Below are positions 25,822-36,176 of a stretch of DNA of 64,000 nt, one piece after another (the first letter of the stretch is position 1; each line of letters starts with the position of its first letter). The DNA comes from Bacteroidota bacterium (GTDB taxonomy: Bacteria > Bacteroidota > Ignavibacteria > Kapaibacteriales > UBA2268), in assembly GCA_004322215.1 (NCBI GenBank), contig SCSM01000039.1:187289-251288 (forward strand), given 5' to 3'. Made by a program: the position numbers and the translations under genes. The notes below the pieces were generated by a model. It was not told the origin of the DNA. It saw only the letters and a list, made by a program, of their open reading frames with translations, and did not search any database.

Positions 25822-28800
25822 ATGAGCAAAAAAATTTATACGTTTCTATTTTCTTTAATTTTAATAATCAGTTCTGTTGCAGAAATGCAATCTCAGGGCA
25901 CACAAATGCCGACTCCACCGCAGGTTTACTGCTGGAGTTCAGGTTCAGTGGTCTTCGGTTACTGGTTTACCGCACCGGTGGATATGTGGATTGTACAGGC
26001 GCAGAATCCGACAGGATGTATATCAGGCGACCAATCCATTGAAATATACCGTTTGAATAATAACCCATCCGGTTATTGTGCCTATACTTATTATAATGAT
26101 ATGTATTATTCTTACATGTCTTATAAGATTTATCCATTATGGAGAGTCAGTGGTATTTCAAGTACCGGACCTGTCGCAATTAACCAGGGAAAAGACAGGA
26201 ATGGTGCAACTATTCAAAACATACCAGTATCGGCAGGTGACAGAATTGCCGTATTTACAGGTTATCGTAACGGTCCATACACTATATACTTCTCAACATA
26301 TTATTACACCAGTGTGTATTATACTAATATTGCGGGTAATTCGGTTCAGATGAGGCCCAGTTCGCTTTATACACCATACCCATGGGATAATTGGGGTAAT
26401 TATGCAACGATGTACGGTTATTGCAGTTATTATCTCGGTAGAGGAAATATCTGGTATATTCTGCCGGTTTATATCACTGCAGTTCAGGCACCGAACGGAA
26501 CTATTGCTCCGGCCGGTCAAAAAGGACCATATCAACCAGGTACAAATGTCAATCTGGATTACACAGTTACACCCAATCCCGGTTATCATATTGTCGATGT
26601 TACCATTAACGGAGCATCTGTCGGTTCGATTACAAGACCGGTTCATACACAGCATTTTGGTGTCGTTAATACAAATCAGACCATTACTGCAGTTTTCGGT
26701 CACAGAATTATTGCTACCGGCTACGGTGCTTATATGAATCCGACTGGTAATAATTACTATGCTGCCGGTACCAATCCATCATATACTACAACTCCGTTCC
26801 CGGGCGCAACAATTTCAAGTATTACGGCAGTTGGTTCAGTATCCGGTACAATCAACATACCTGTTTTGAACGGAGGTCAAGGACAAACCATCGCTCTTGG
26901 GCAACCCGGTTATCCCTTTGCCAACTTAAATCAGGATTGGACTCTGGATGTTATTTGTGTTATGAATTTGTTTACGTCGGTTGGACCTCATGGCACAATT
27001 AATCCTCTTGGTTCTACCGATATAATATGGGGAACACAGCAACCGGTTGTAATCACACCGGACATGAATTACAAGGTTCATCAATTGTTGGTGGACGGTT
27101 TTGATGTTTTGGACCCGACACAACCGGGTTATCCGAAACCGCAACTTGACTTTTCAGCATATCCTGTGATTACATATACTATTGATATGTCTTATTCACA
27201 TACAATTCATGCAACTTTTTATGCATGGCAAATTACACCCGAAGTCGTAGGCATCGGTGGTTCAATAAATCCGCCTGACCCGGTAAAGGTATATGAACAT
27301 TCCCAGTATCCGTTTGAAATTATACCTGACCTTGATTATCATATAGATTCTGTCAAAGCTATAAATTTGCAGAACGGGCAGATTACACTACTCGGGAACA
27401 TCCCGCAACACGGTAATATGTCAATAATGTTCAAAGATATTGTCAATGATTGGAAACTCCAGGCAATGTTTACAATTGACAGGTATAATGTAATTGTGAA
27501 AAATTCAAGGATACTCGAAGGCGGTAAGATTTTCCCAACGGGTACCCTCGACAATTCTTCCGACGACGGATTGATTATTGCCAATTCCGGTACAGATATT
27601 AATTTTACAATCAAACCAGATGTCGGTTGGATTATAAAAGACGTTTTACTGGATGGAGTTTCGCAGGGTGTTATTTCAAATCTGCCATTGACCACAATCA
27701 GGGCAGACCATGAAGTCGAAGCACAATTCCAGAAAATCGGTTACTCAATTACTGCGAGTGCCGGCAATCACGGAACAATCACATTCGATGGCTGGGAGCA
27801 GCCGGTTCCTTCGGACGGAGTTTACCAGGTATTCTACGGTGATAATGCAAGATTTATCATTACACCCGACCACGGTTATAAAATAGACCAGGTAATGATT
27901 GATGGTGCTTCCGTCAATCCCGAACCGGAACATAGTTTCTATTATATTACAGACAACCATACTATCACTGCATCATTCGTGCCGACCAATCGCTATACAA
28001 TAACTGCATCAGCAGGTACCGGAGGTACTATCAACCCAAGCGGTGCTGTAAGCGTAGTCGAAGGTGATAACCAGACATTTACCTGGACACCAAATGCCGG
28101 CTATGAAATCAGCGATGTTTTGATAGACGGCAACAGTGCAGGCAAGATAACCGATTATACTTTTACTAATGTAAGCGGCGACCATACGATTGAAATCTTA
28201 TTCAATCCGATTGTTACATTAGGAATTCAGTGTGAGCTTGTATCCATGCAGCTGGTTTCGGGACAGCCGTTCGATGTTACAATAACATGCGTTGACCAGT
28301 CGAATCAACAGCCGGTCAATCCTCCGGCTCCGGTTAACGTAACGATTTCTGCTGCAGCAGGTAGCCAGGGTACATTATCCGGCACTCTGCAAGGCACGAT
28401 ACCAACCAATGATAACAAGGTTACGATTTCCGGTATTATTTATACAAACAACAGCGGTGAATCAAATGTGCAGTTGAATGTAAGTTCTCCGGGAATGCAG
28501 GATTGCATTATAACAGGTAACTTCATTGCAAGCGAACCGTCAATGCAGGATGGCAACATTCAGTTTGATAATGTTTCATCCTATTTCAACAAGGATGGCA
28601 GCACTGCATTGTCGCAGGTAACAATAAGCTGGACAAACGGCGACGGGAACAAACGGCTCGTACTAATGAAAGCTACTGACCCGATAGGTACACCCGACCT
28701 TCCGGTTGACGGCAAAGGTTATCAGCCGAATTCCATTTATGGAAGCGGCGACCAGGTTGGCAATGCTTATGCCATCTTCAATGATGCAGGCAACTCATTG

Positions 28801-29217
28801 ACTGTAACAGGGCTTATCGAAGGTGCATTGTACTATGTCCGGGTATTCGGATTCAATGGCAATGCAGACCTGGCAAATTACAACACGAGCGAAGGCACAG
28901 ACAATCCAAGCTCATTCCTTGTTTCGGGTACCGACGAAACTTATACGGGCAGCGGATTCCAGGTGACTAACATATCGCCGAACCCAGCTTACCTCGATAT
29001 TAAGTTCGACTTCACAGTATTCTCTGCATCGGCTTATACAATAGAAGTAGTTGACCTGCAGGGCAGAGTCGTTGCTTCATATTGTAATAAGAAATACATG
29101 CAGGAAGGAAACTATCCGGTTGCAATACCTGTGTCCAAACTCTCTTCCGGTTCGTATATTCTGAAGATATACAACGGAACTGATTTTGCATACCAGGTGT
29201 TCACAATCGTAAGATAA
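25822..29217 (+). CDS. T9SS-secreted InlB-repeat surface protein
   Basis: A 1131-residue secreted protein. The signal peptide (MSKKIYTFLFSLILIISS) is followed by a Tyr/Trp/Pro-rich N-terminal region (about 30-225) of no known family. From about 230 to 800 comes a series of divergent InlB B-repeat/Flg_new-like units, each with a ITASAGxxGTI-type strand, PDxGYKIDQVMIDG and HTITASF. About 805-1040 is an Ig-like and a FnIII-like module shared with the short gene at 51641. The end is a T9SS sorting domain (ISPNPAYLDIKF, LSSGSYILKIYNG). An AGGAGG site seven bases ahead fixes the ATG at 25822 rather than the in-frame GTG at 25819. Adhesin or surface-layer role inferred. Confidence 0.85.
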   Translation: MSKKIYTFLFSLILIISSVAEMQSQGTQMPTPPQVYCWSSGSVVFGYWFTAPVDMWIVQAQNPTGCISGDQSIEIYRLNNNPSGYCAYTYYNDMYYSYMSYKIYPLWRVSGISSTGPVAINQGKDRNGATIQNIPVSAGDRIAVFTGYRNGPYTIYFSTYYYTSVYYTNIAGNSVQMRPSSLYTPYPWDNWGNYATMYGYCSYYLGRGNIWYILPVYITAVQAPNGTIAPAGQKGPYQPGTNVNLDYTVTPNPGYHIVDVTINGASVGSITRPVHTQHFGVVNTNQTITAVFGHRIIATGYGAYMNPTGNNYYAAGTNPSYTTTPFPGATISSITAVGSVSGTINIPVLNGGQGQTIALGQPGYPFANLNQDWTLDVICVMNLFTSVGPHGTINPLGSTDIIWGTQQPVVITPDMNYKVHQLLVDGFDVLDPTQPGYPKPQLDFSAYPVITYTIDMSYSHTIHATFYAWQITPEVVGIGGSINPPDPVKVYEHSQYPFEIIPDLDYHIDSVKAINLQNGQITLLGNIPQHGNMSIMFKDIVNDWKLQAMFTIDRYNVIVKNSRILEGGKIFPTGTLDNSSDDGLIIANSGTDINFTIKPDVGWIIKDVLLDGVSQGVISNLPLTTIRADHEVEAQFQKIGYSITASAGNHGTITFDGWEQPVPSDGVYQVFYGDNARFIITPDHGYKIDQVMIDGASVNPEPEHSFYYITDNHTITASFVPTNRYTITASAGTGGTINPSGAVSVVEGDNQTFTWTPNAGYEISDVLIDGNSAGKITDYTFTNVSGDHTIEILFNPIVTLGIQCELVSMQLVSGQPFDVTITCVDQSNQQPVNPPAPVNVTISAAAGSQGTLSGTLQGTIPTNDNKVTISGIIYTNNSGESNVQLNVSSPGMQDCIITGNFIASEPSMQDGNIQFDNVSSYFNKDGSTALSQVTISWTNGDGNKRLVLMKATDPIGTPDLPVDGKGYQPNSIYGSGDQVGNAYAIFNDAGNSLTVTGLIEGALYYVRVFGFNGNADLANYNTSEGTDNPSSFLVSGTDETYTGSGFQVTNISPNPAYLDIKFDFTVFSASAYTIEVVDLQGRVVASYCNKKYMQEGNYPVAIPVSKLSSGSYILKIYNGTDFAYQVFTIVR

Positions 29218-29240
29218 TTTTCTTACAGTAAAATATTCGT

Positions 29241-29274
29241 ACGGGCTGGGCTTCGGTTCAGCCCGTTTTTTTTT
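29241..29274 (+). terminator. Strong rho-independent terminator
   Basis: ACGGGCTG and CAGCCCGT form an 8-bp stem closing a ten-base TTCG-containing loop, followed by nine T. It lies 24 bases after the stop of the InlB-repeat gene. Confidence 0.9.
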
Positions 29275-29969
29275 GCAACTTCCAATATTAATATTCTGAA
29301 TTTTGGGTAATTACTATTTTTTACCGCAAAGCCGCCAGGTCGCAAAGATTTTTATTTTGTCATATTTTGTCACTATTTGCCTCACTTTTTTTTATTTTTG
29401 GATTGCTCTTCGGGAATTTAATTGATTTGTAAGGAGTTAAATAATTACTAATTTGGAATATTTGTCACGTTTTGTCATAGTTTGTCATAGTGATGTCACA
29501 TAGGGGAAGGCAAAAAGTGACAAGTAAGGACAATTTTGAATGTAGAATTTTAAATTTTGAATGGTGGTTATTCTTTGATTGAAATCCCTCAACCCCAACC
29601 CTTCTCCCAGTGGGCGAAGGGAGTTTTATAATCATAGTAATTCATACCGGCAAAGACTGAATTCAGCCCGACATCGATTATCAAAGAACAAGCGGGGCAA
29701 AGTTAAGGTTGTTGGAATGATATGTCAAGAAAACGGATTTAAAATGGTTTTAAAAGGATTTTAAAAATAATATCTCTTGCTTTATTCATATTTACTGCAT
29801 ATTTTCAGCTAGGAATTAAGAAAATAACATAAGAATATTAGACGCTGGCTTAGGAACAAAGGGAAAAATAACATCACTTATGTACGGACAGAACATCGTT
29901 CTGTCCCAACAGCACTGACGAATCGAAAAAATAATTTAATATATACCTCATAAATAGGAGGAAAGAAAA
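29275..29969. other. Repeat-rich non-coding region of about 700 bases
   Basis: No credible gene; a 61-codon frame at 29579-29764 is made of repeat sequence. The region contains a CCGCAAAGCCGCCAGGTCGC tract near 29320, a cluster of TTTGTCA(C/T) units near 29355-29485, a CAACCCCAACCCTTCTCCCA tract near 29589, and a hairpin at 29885-29905 with arms GGACAGAAC/GTTCTGTCC and a 3-base loop. Similar short tracts sit between genes at 38.3 and 44.5 kb. GGAGG at 29958 is the ribosome binding site of the next gene. Confidence 0.5.
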
Positions 29970-30809
29970 ATGAAGACATTAAAACACAGCATCGCTGCCT
30001 TGTTTGTATTAGCTATTTTTTTTGTTGGGCTGCCACAGCAGGCGAAAGCTCAAGAAATTGATACATGTTGGTGCCCACCATTATCATATCCTAGGACAGG
30101 TCAATTAGTAAATCAAGACTCAGCAATAGTCTTTGACACATGTGGTATAAGATATCCATCTGCAAATTGTGATTCTGCTTTTTGGGATAATACCGGATGG
30201 AGATATTATCCTGAGGCAAAAGGAAAAGTTTATGCAAGAAAATACTGGGATGTAATATTCGGTGTTCCTGCTATTGTATTAGATTCTATTCGTGGCGATT
30301 CACTTCTTTATGTAACACATAATGCAATAGATAGCATTAATTACCCAAATATAAAGAATGGCTTTAAGCAGTTAGAAACTATTTAAGGAACATATAAATT
30401 ACGTAAGGTTCATCCTGATGAAACAACAGATGACCGTAGCCGTTATTTCAGATTATACTTTGACAATTATGTAAAGTTTGGAGAGGTTGAATATTTTTTA
30501 GATACAATGGAGAATGTTTATTGCGAATTTGCAAATTGGCCATCTTTATCTGGTAGTAATGTAGATGATACAAATATAAATAAAGAATTCAAAATAGAAC
30601 TTGACGCATCACAATCATTCATAAAAATTTTATCAATTAATAATTTGAGGATAAAAAGTATTAAAATATATACTATTTTAGGGGAATTACTTTATTATTC
30701 TTCTTTTATTGACAATTATAATTTTACTATAAATATTAATAATTATTCAACAGGTATATACATAATTGCAATTAACAAACAAATTTATAAATTTTATATT
30801 TTAAGGTAA
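29970..30809 (+). pseudogene. T9SS cargo gene interrupted by one in-frame stop
   Basis: Two open segments in one frame make a single 280-codon reading frame broken only by TAA at 30384-30386. The first (138 residues) has a signal peptide ending QAKAQ and a Cys-containing body (DTCWCPPLSYPR, YARKYWDVIFG). The second continues without a break as GTYKLRKVHPDETTDDRSRY and ends in a T9SS-type tail (SIKIYTILGELLYY, STGIYIIAINK). The context LETI-stop-GTYK suggests a former CAA or AAA codon. A GGAGG precedes the start. If translated only to the stop, the product would be secreted without its sorting signal. The function of the body is unknown. Sequencing error is possible. Confidence 0.75.
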
Positions 30810-30811
30810 AA

Positions 30812-31097
30812 ATGAAAACAAAACTTATACTATTTGTTATTGTGAGTCTATTGTTTGCCTTATTAAATAAACCTCTATCATTAGTGGCACAAGTTCCTGA
30901 TAGCTTTTTATACTTAATTCCAAATGATAGTTTAACATCAAATCTTGGTTCTGTCAAGATTGATACTTGTATAGAATCACCGACATTTTCCTAATCAATT
31001 CTTTTTCAATATTGTCTACTTTTACAACGGAGTATATTTCTACCGTCTTGAAGCGGGTGGAATAATCGAGACACGAAAGATGCAGTTGATAAGATGA
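30812..31097 (+). pseudogene. Truncated T9SS cargo gene (signal peptide and sorting tail only)
   Basis: The frame starts two bases after the previous gene with a clear signal peptide (MKTKLILFVIVSLLFALL, cut near VAQ) and stops after 60 residues at 30994. In another frame the end of a T9SS sorting domain is readable from about 31023 to 31097: YNGVYFYRLEAGG, then IIETRKMQLIR and a stop. The whole functional body is missing between the two parts. The simplest reading is a cargo gene reduced by internal deletion with a frameshift. Confidence 0.65.
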
Positions 31098-31110
31098 TTT
31101 TTATTGGAAA

Positions 31111-31145
31111 TAATCCCTGCCAGGTATGACACCCGGCAGGGATTA
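31111..31145 (-). terminator. Hairpin terminator downstream of the C69 dipeptidase gene
   Basis: TAATCCCTGCC and GGCAGGGATTA form an 11-bp perfect stem with a 13-base loop, nine bases beyond the minus-strand stop at 31154. The T-tract is weak (TTATTTCC on the minus strand), so termination efficiency is uncertain. The loop and arm share the ACACCCGGCA motif with the hairpin at 63928. Confidence 0.6.
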
Positions 31146-31153
31146 ATTCTTAT

Positions 31154-32797
31154 CTACTTTTTCTTCTTCTTTTTATCCTGCCACTTCACTTCATAATAAT
31201 TGGGTTTGTCTTTAAGCACCGCTTTCAGGAAATCATTGCCATAGCCAACTCCCTGGGGATGACGCCCGTTTGCTACATTGACATCGTTGATATAACCGTC
31301 GTTGTATTTCATCACGAGGAATCGCCACAAGTCCCTCCATCGGTAGAAAGTGTTATCTGCCTGAGTAACGGAATAATCGGTGAGGTAATCAACCATAAGT
31401 TTCCTGTCGGTTTTTTCGAGTTCCAGTGCGGCTTTTTCTACTGCCGGCTGAGTAGCGTGGAATTTATTTTCCAATTCACTCTGAACTTTCTGAATGTCTT
31501 TTATGATGTATGAATACTTTGTATAAGCAAGATTGGCAACAAGGTTGAAAATCCACCAGCCCGATTCGAGCGAGAAGTCGTTTATTGCACCGATTGTGAA
31601 TGGTTCGGGAGGGCGGGTTATGCAGCAATACAAGGGCATGTAAACGTTAGAGTATGTGTCGTCAACACCGTACCAGAAGACACCGCCTACTTCGCGAGGC
31701 AGGAAGTTTCTCATCTGTGAAACGAATGAGAATGCAGTCTGCTGTGTGGAGATTGGACGCTCCCAGCCATATTCGGTAACAGTATCGCCTTCGACTTTCC
31801 ATGTTAAATTTTTCCATCGGACAGGGCAGCCGTAGGGACCGGCTGCAACTCCCTTTGTCATATCGTAGGGAGTGCCTTCGAAGTGGTCTCTCATCAGCCC
31901 AATCACATCCTGAACGGAAAGCTTCTTGTCCGGTTTAACGAAAAGTGGGTATGGCTCAGCCCCTTTGACAGCACGCCAGTAATCATCGGTGAAATTCTGT
32001 GAGGGTGCAATTCGGGTAAAGAATCTCCAGATTCTTCCTTCACAAAACAGAAGCCCTCCGGGTTCGAGCGGGCAGTAAGTATCGGCAAAGCTGAATGGAC
32101 CTGACTTGGGGTCATACCAGCCCTTCTTAATAGCATAGGAAATTGCATCGGGTGAGAATAAACAATTCATTGTGTCATTATCAACAAGTTCACGGATTCT
32201 TGCCTGGTTTGCATGGGCGCAGACATAACCATCGGGTACCCTGCGGGCAGCCCATACTGCACCTCCTTCGGGTTTGGCAAGCATTTCGAGTATCCATGCC
32301 TCGTCGGCATCGGCAACAGAAAAGGATTCACCTGAGCTGTAATATCCGTATTCGGCAACGAGACCTGTCATAACGTGGATAGCTTCCCGTGCGGTTTTTG
32401 CTCTCTGGAGGGCAAGGTACATCAAGCTGCCGTAATCTACTTTTGCGGTAGTGTCTCTCATTTCGGATTTGCCTCCGAATGTAGTTTCGCCGATGGAAAC
32501 CTGGTATTCATTCATATTACCGATTACAAGGTATGTATGTAATACTTGTTTGATTTTACCGAGAAATTTACCGGTGTCCCACTCGATTACGTCAACAGAA
32601 TCGCCGGTTTTATAATCTTTTGCAGGGGAATAATAGAGAGGGTCCATGAATCCGCCTGCATCGGCATTGTATGTAATCATAACCGAACCGTCTGCAGAAG
32701 CACCTTTCGAGACGAGCAGATTCGTGCAGGCATTGCCGATATAATATATTGATAAAAATATTATTCCCGATAAAAATAGTTTAATTCCGAAATTCAT
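31154..32797 (-). CDS. C69-family dipeptidase (Ntn hydrolase), exported
   Basis: A 547-residue peptidase of family C69 (PepD/secernin-type), which removes dipeptides. A hydrophobic signal segment runs to residue 22, and Cys24 in NACTNLLVSKGASADGS is the expected N-terminal nucleophile exposed by processing. The ITYNADAGG and GNMNEYQVSIGETTFGG segments and SFSVADADEAWILEM are family hallmarks. The C-terminal half is mostly helical and ends in a Lys-rich run (DKKKKKK). It is probably periplasmic and has no T9SS tail or lipobox. It may recycle peptides from protein or peptidoglycan turnover. It stands alone, with hairpins downstream and between it and the FnIII gene. Confidence 0.87.
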   Translation of the reverse strand: MNFGIKLFLSGIIFLSIYYIGNACTNLLVSKGASADGSVMITYNADAGGFMDPLYYSPAKDYKTGDSVDVIEWDTGKFLGKIKQVLHTYLVIGNMNEYQVSIGETTFGGKSEMRDTTAKVDYGSLMYLALQRAKTAREAIHVMTGLVAEYGYYSSGESFSVADADEAWILEMLAKPEGGAVWAARRVPDGYVCAHANQARIRELVDNDTMNCLFSPDAISYAIKKGWYDPKSGPFSFADTYCPLEPGGLLFCEGRIWRFFTRIAPSQNFTDDYWRAVKGAEPYPLFVKPDKKLSVQDVIGLMRDHFEGTPYDMTKGVAAGPYGCPVRWKNLTWKVEGDTVTEYGWERPISTQQTAFSFVSQMRNFLPREVGGVFWYGVDDTYSNVYMPLYCCITRPPEPFTIGAINDFSLESGWWIFNLVANLAYTKYSYIIKDIQKVQSELENKFHATQPAVEKAALELEKTDRKLMVDYLTDYSVTQADNTFYRWRDLWRFLVMKYNDGYINDVNVANGRHPQGVGYGNDFLKAVLKDKPNYYEVKWQDKKKKKK

Positions 32798-32868
32798 TCT
32801 TCACCTAATGAGTAAATATTAACATTCATTTTCACATAAGTTTACAAAAATGACAAATTATCTGTAAA

Positions 32869-32902
32869 TAAAAAAAAGCCCGTGAATATGAATCCACGGG
32901 CT
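32869..32902 (-). terminator. Rho-independent terminator of the FnIII-repeat gene
   Basis: On the minus strand AGCCCGTG pairs with CACGGGCT (8 bp) and is followed by eight T. It lies 27 bases after the stop at 32929. Confidence 0.85.
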
Positions 32903-32928
32903 GTCAGTAAAACAAAAAGGACTAAATT

Positions 32929-35886
32929 TTATTTAACAAGTACAATCTTGTTTAGTGTCTTGTAACTACCAATCTGCACTGAATACCAGTATACACCGCT
33001 TGAAAGTCCCCTAGCCGTCCAGTTGTAATTGTATTCACCCTGTGACAGAGTTTTATCGAGCAATGTTTGAATTTCAGCACCGAAGGAATTAACAATCTTT
33101 ATGATTACCCTATTGTCAGCCGGCAGATTGAAATGAATAGCCGTAGATTCCGAAGTCGGATTCGGATAGGCATTAATCTGATATTCATTGTGATTCAATT
33201 CTTCAACTGCACTTGGTCCAGTTGTAAATTTCCACATTTCAGACCATGGACCGGAGCCGGCTTCATTAGTACCTTTGACATGCCAGTAATAATCGGTCAG
33301 TCTAATCAAACCGTCAATATCCAATTGAGTATCATAAATTGACAAAGTTTCTTTTACAATCGAATCGGTTGTAAATGAGGCACTTGTCGAGACCTGCACA
33401 TGGTATTCAACCGGACTGTTGCTGGTTGCAGGGTCCCAGTATAAAGTACCGGATGTATCTAAGGAAGCAAAGTTATCAACCGGCGCTCTAAGGTTAGGTG
33501 CGAGAGGCGGAACGTCAATCACCCTGAAATGCCAGGTTGATGAATATCTTGTTTCACCACTATCATTTATTGCACTTACATGCCAGTAATAAGTCCTGAA
33601 ATTATCTAAATCAGTAAGAGTATATGTTGTTGAGGTTAATGTGTTCAGGTCATATAATGGACCGAGTATTATTGTGTCTTCAACGACTACAGTTCCTACC
33701 TGCAAATGATAATTATTAACAATTTGTGATGGCAGCCATCTCAAAGTAACGGTAGTAGGAATCTGCTCGGCACCGGAAGTCGGAAATACGAGAATCGGCA
33801 CTCCGGGACCTTGTTTGACAGTCGTGAAATCCCAAACCGAAGACCAGTCGCTGGTACCCTCACTGTTCTGTGCATTAACACGCCAATAATACTTAGTCTC
33901 CGGGTCAAGAGCATCAGTTATCAGGTAATTCGTAGAAGATGTAACTGTTCCTCTAAGCACACTCAGGAAATTAGGTGTGGTTGATAAATTGAAAACGTAA
34001 CTTGTTGCACCCGGCACAGGTTCCCACTGGCAAAGCAATTGAATAGGACGGTTTATCGCATGATTAACGGGCGATAACAGGTTCGGGGCGCTCAGAACAG
34101 TCCTGAATGCCCAAGTATCAGACCATGTGCTCGAGCAAGGAGTGAATGTCGCTGAAACTCTCCAATAATATTCTTCATTAAGTGTTGGCACCTGGTATGT
34201 ATATGAGTTAGATGTCAAGCCCGTAACACTTACAATTGAAGAAGTAAATGTCGGGTCAGTCGAAAGCTGGAATGCATATTCCGTATTAGGTAAAATGCTT
34301 GACCAACTGAAATGAATAGTTCTTTGATATCCACCTGAATTGTTAGCAGGAGTCAGTAAGGTCGGAACAGGAATATTTGTTTCAAAATCCCAGGTCGCAG
34401 ACCATAGTCCAGTATTGTTTATGTCTTCTCCTCTCACTCTCCAGTAATAAGTAGTCAATGCTTCGAGCCCGCTGACATCATGATACAAATCCATTATGTT
34501 ATCCTGGTTGACCACAATATCAGAAAAACCAGCATCCTTAGCCACCTGAATCCTGAAAGCAGTGGCTCCCGGAGGGGCATTCCATTGGAACCTGTAATTC
34601 AAAGGAGTACATGTCCTGTGATTTATAGGCGATGACAATACCGGTGAATCGTAGGGCGTTCTGAATGTAAATGTATTAGACCACATCGAAGTGCAGCCAC
34701 CAATAACAGATGCCACCCTCCAATAAAATACCGTGTTTGATTTAGTCGGAGACAAAGCGATAGTATATGAAGTAGAAGTAATCCCTGTCTGATTAACATC
34801 AGGCGTACTGAAATCGGGATTATCAGCAACCTGTAAGTTATATGTATTAGTACCAGCAACGACAGTCCATGAACAGCTTGTATTGAACGGAACACCCTCA
34901 GCCAGGTTCGGAGGCAACAAAGGTGCCGGCTCAGGATGAGAAGTAGTAAACGTCGTTGTCGTTGACCAATCAGTGATACAGCCATCAGTAAATGAAGAAC
35001 TGACACGTGAATAATAAGTAGCCAGGTAATTAGGTAAAGAAACAGTCTGTGATGTTGTGGTTATACCCGGATTATAATAAACCCTGTTAGCCGGAATAAA
35101 ATTCGGCGAATTATAGACTTCAAGCCGGTAGAAATCAGCTGGAGGCGAAGCCGTCCAAGTGAAATCTGCAATCCTTGGGGCGCATGTAGAGCCGTGTACC
35201 GGGAAAGTAATCACCGGTTTGTCCGGTATGGTTGTGAAAGTCCTGCCCGGACTCCAGCCGGACCAGCATCCGCCAACATCGGTATTCAGACGCCAGTAAT
35301 ACTGGGTATTATAAGCTGCAACACCGCTTAAACTGAATGTAGTGGAAGTTGTAGTTCCCGAATATACTATTGAACCCGGGTCAAATGTCGAAGATGTATT
35401 GATTTCCAGGTTGTATTGGCTTGCAGTTGTAGGGTAATCCCATGAAACAATTCCGTCAACCGGTACACATGTCAAATTATTTGACGGAGTGTACATAGTT
35501 GCAAAAGGAGAATAAGTGGTAAAAGTAGCTGCAGTCGAATACAGATGCGATAAATCGGTAAATGAAGCACTAACTCTCCAGAAATACGGGTCTAAGCTTC
35601 TCGGCAGTGTATAAGAATATGTAGTTGAAGACGGCGAAATACCAAAATAATTAAGTATTTCCGAGCCGGTTGCCGAGGTTTGTGAAATGTAAATACCATA
35701 ACCAGTAACAGTACCGGATACCGGTGCTGTCCAGGTAAAGAGCACATTCGGGTCGTCACAGGAACCTACGCCACCAGTCGGTGATACAAGCGTAGGAGCT
35801 GATTGCCCAAAAGCTGAATTAATACCTGCCAGGGCTAACAATGCCATAACAAGTATTAAATAAAAAAGTCTTCCGGTTGATTTCAT
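32929..35886 (-). CDS. T9SS-secreted protein with nine fibronectin type III-like repeats
   Basis: A 985-residue secreted protein. The signal peptide (MKSTGRLFYLILVMALLALAG, cut near FGQ) is followed by nine consecutive FnIII-like domains of about 95 residues. Each has an APxLLSPxN-type start and a YYWRV(S/N) strand (YFWRVSAS, YYWRLNTD, YYSRVSSS, FYWRVASV, YYWRVRGE, YYWRVSAT, YYWRVNAQ, YYWHVSAI, YYWHVKGT), then WSxxWxFTT. The last 90 residues are a T9SS sorting domain (INAYPNPTSES, LSSGVYWYSVQIG). The frame extends 22 codons further, but AAAGGAG seven bases ahead of the ATG at 35886 and the signal peptide fix the start. Repetition suggests an extended adhesin-like rod. Confidence 0.88.
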   Translation of the reverse strand: MKSTGRLFYLILVMALLALAGINSAFGQSAPTLVSPTGGVGSCDDPNVLFTWTAPVSGTVTGYGIYISQTSATGSEILNYFGISPSSTTYSYTLPRSLDPYFWRVSASFTDLSHLYSTAATFTTYSPFATMYTPSNNLTCVPVDGIVSWDYPTTASQYNLEINTSSTFDPGSIVYSGTTTSTTFSLSGVAAYNTQYYWRLNTDVGGCWSGWSPGRTFTTIPDKPVITFPVHGSTCAPRIADFTWTASPPADFYRLEVYNSPNFIPANRVYYNPGITTTSQTVSLPNYLATYYSRVSSSFTDGCITDWSTTTTFTTSHPEPAPLLPPNLAEGVPFNTSCSWTVVAGTNTYNLQVADNPDFSTPDVNQTGITSTSYTIALSPTKSNTVFYWRVASVIGGCTSMWSNTFTFRTPYDSPVLSSPINHRTCTPLNYRFQWNAPPGATAFRIQVAKDAGFSDIVVNQDNIMDLYHDVSGLEALTTYYWRVRGEDINNTGLWSATWDFETNIPVPTLLTPANNSGGYQRTIHFSWSSILPNTEYAFQLSTDPTFTSSIVSVTGLTSNSYTYQVPTLNEEYYWRVSATFTPCSSTWSDTWAFRTVLSAPNLLSPVNHAINRPIQLLCQWEPVPGATSYVFNLSTTPNFLSVLRGTVTSSTNYLITDALDPETKYYWRVNAQNSEGTSDWSSVWDFTTVKQGPGVPILVFPTSGAEQIPTTVTLRWLPSQIVNNYHLQVGTVVVEDTIILGPLYDLNTLTSTTYTLTDLDNFRTYYWHVSAINDSGETRYSSTWHFRVIDVPPLAPNLRAPVDNFASLDTSGTLYWDPATSNSPVEYHVQVSTSASFTTDSIVKETLSIYDTQLDIDGLIRLTDYYWHVKGTNEAGSGPWSEMWKFTTGPSAVEELNHNEYQINAYPNPTSESTAIHFNLPADNRVIIKIVNSFGAEIQTLLDKTLSQGEYNYNWTARGLSSGVYWYSVQIGSYKTLNKIVLVK

Positions 35887-36096
35887 AACAACTCCTTTAA
35901 TAATACTTTTTAAAGTAAACTTATTTTCAAATTGATTATTTTTCTGCTGCATATTTATGTCAATGTAACTTGACGTAATTATTCAAAATTAATTATTTAT
36001 TTGTAAATAGTTACAAGAAAAAAACGTACCAAAGTCGGTTATACAATTTTTTTTTTACTTTTTTAGCAATAATTTTTATTAATTTGCGTTAAATTG

Positions 36097-36123
36097 TTAG
36101 CACTCTTTGACAGAGAGTGCTAA
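36097..36123 (+). promoter_or_regulatory. CIRCE operator upstream of groES
   Basis: A perfect match to the CIRCE element: TTAGCACTC, nine bases, GAGTGCTAA. It is 53 bases before the groES start. HrcA is the known repressor of CIRCE and releases it on heat shock, so groESL here is expected to be HrcA-controlled. No hrcA lies in this window. Confidence 0.95.
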
Positions 36124-36176
36124 TTCATCGATAAAAAATCAAAGTTTTGTTTATTAATTAAATGGAGTAAGTTGAT

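Noticed and set aside
29579..29764. 61-codon frame between terminator and interrupted cargo gene
   Set aside because: It reads through a dispersed repeat (NPNPSPSGRRE), a typical artefact of such repeats.
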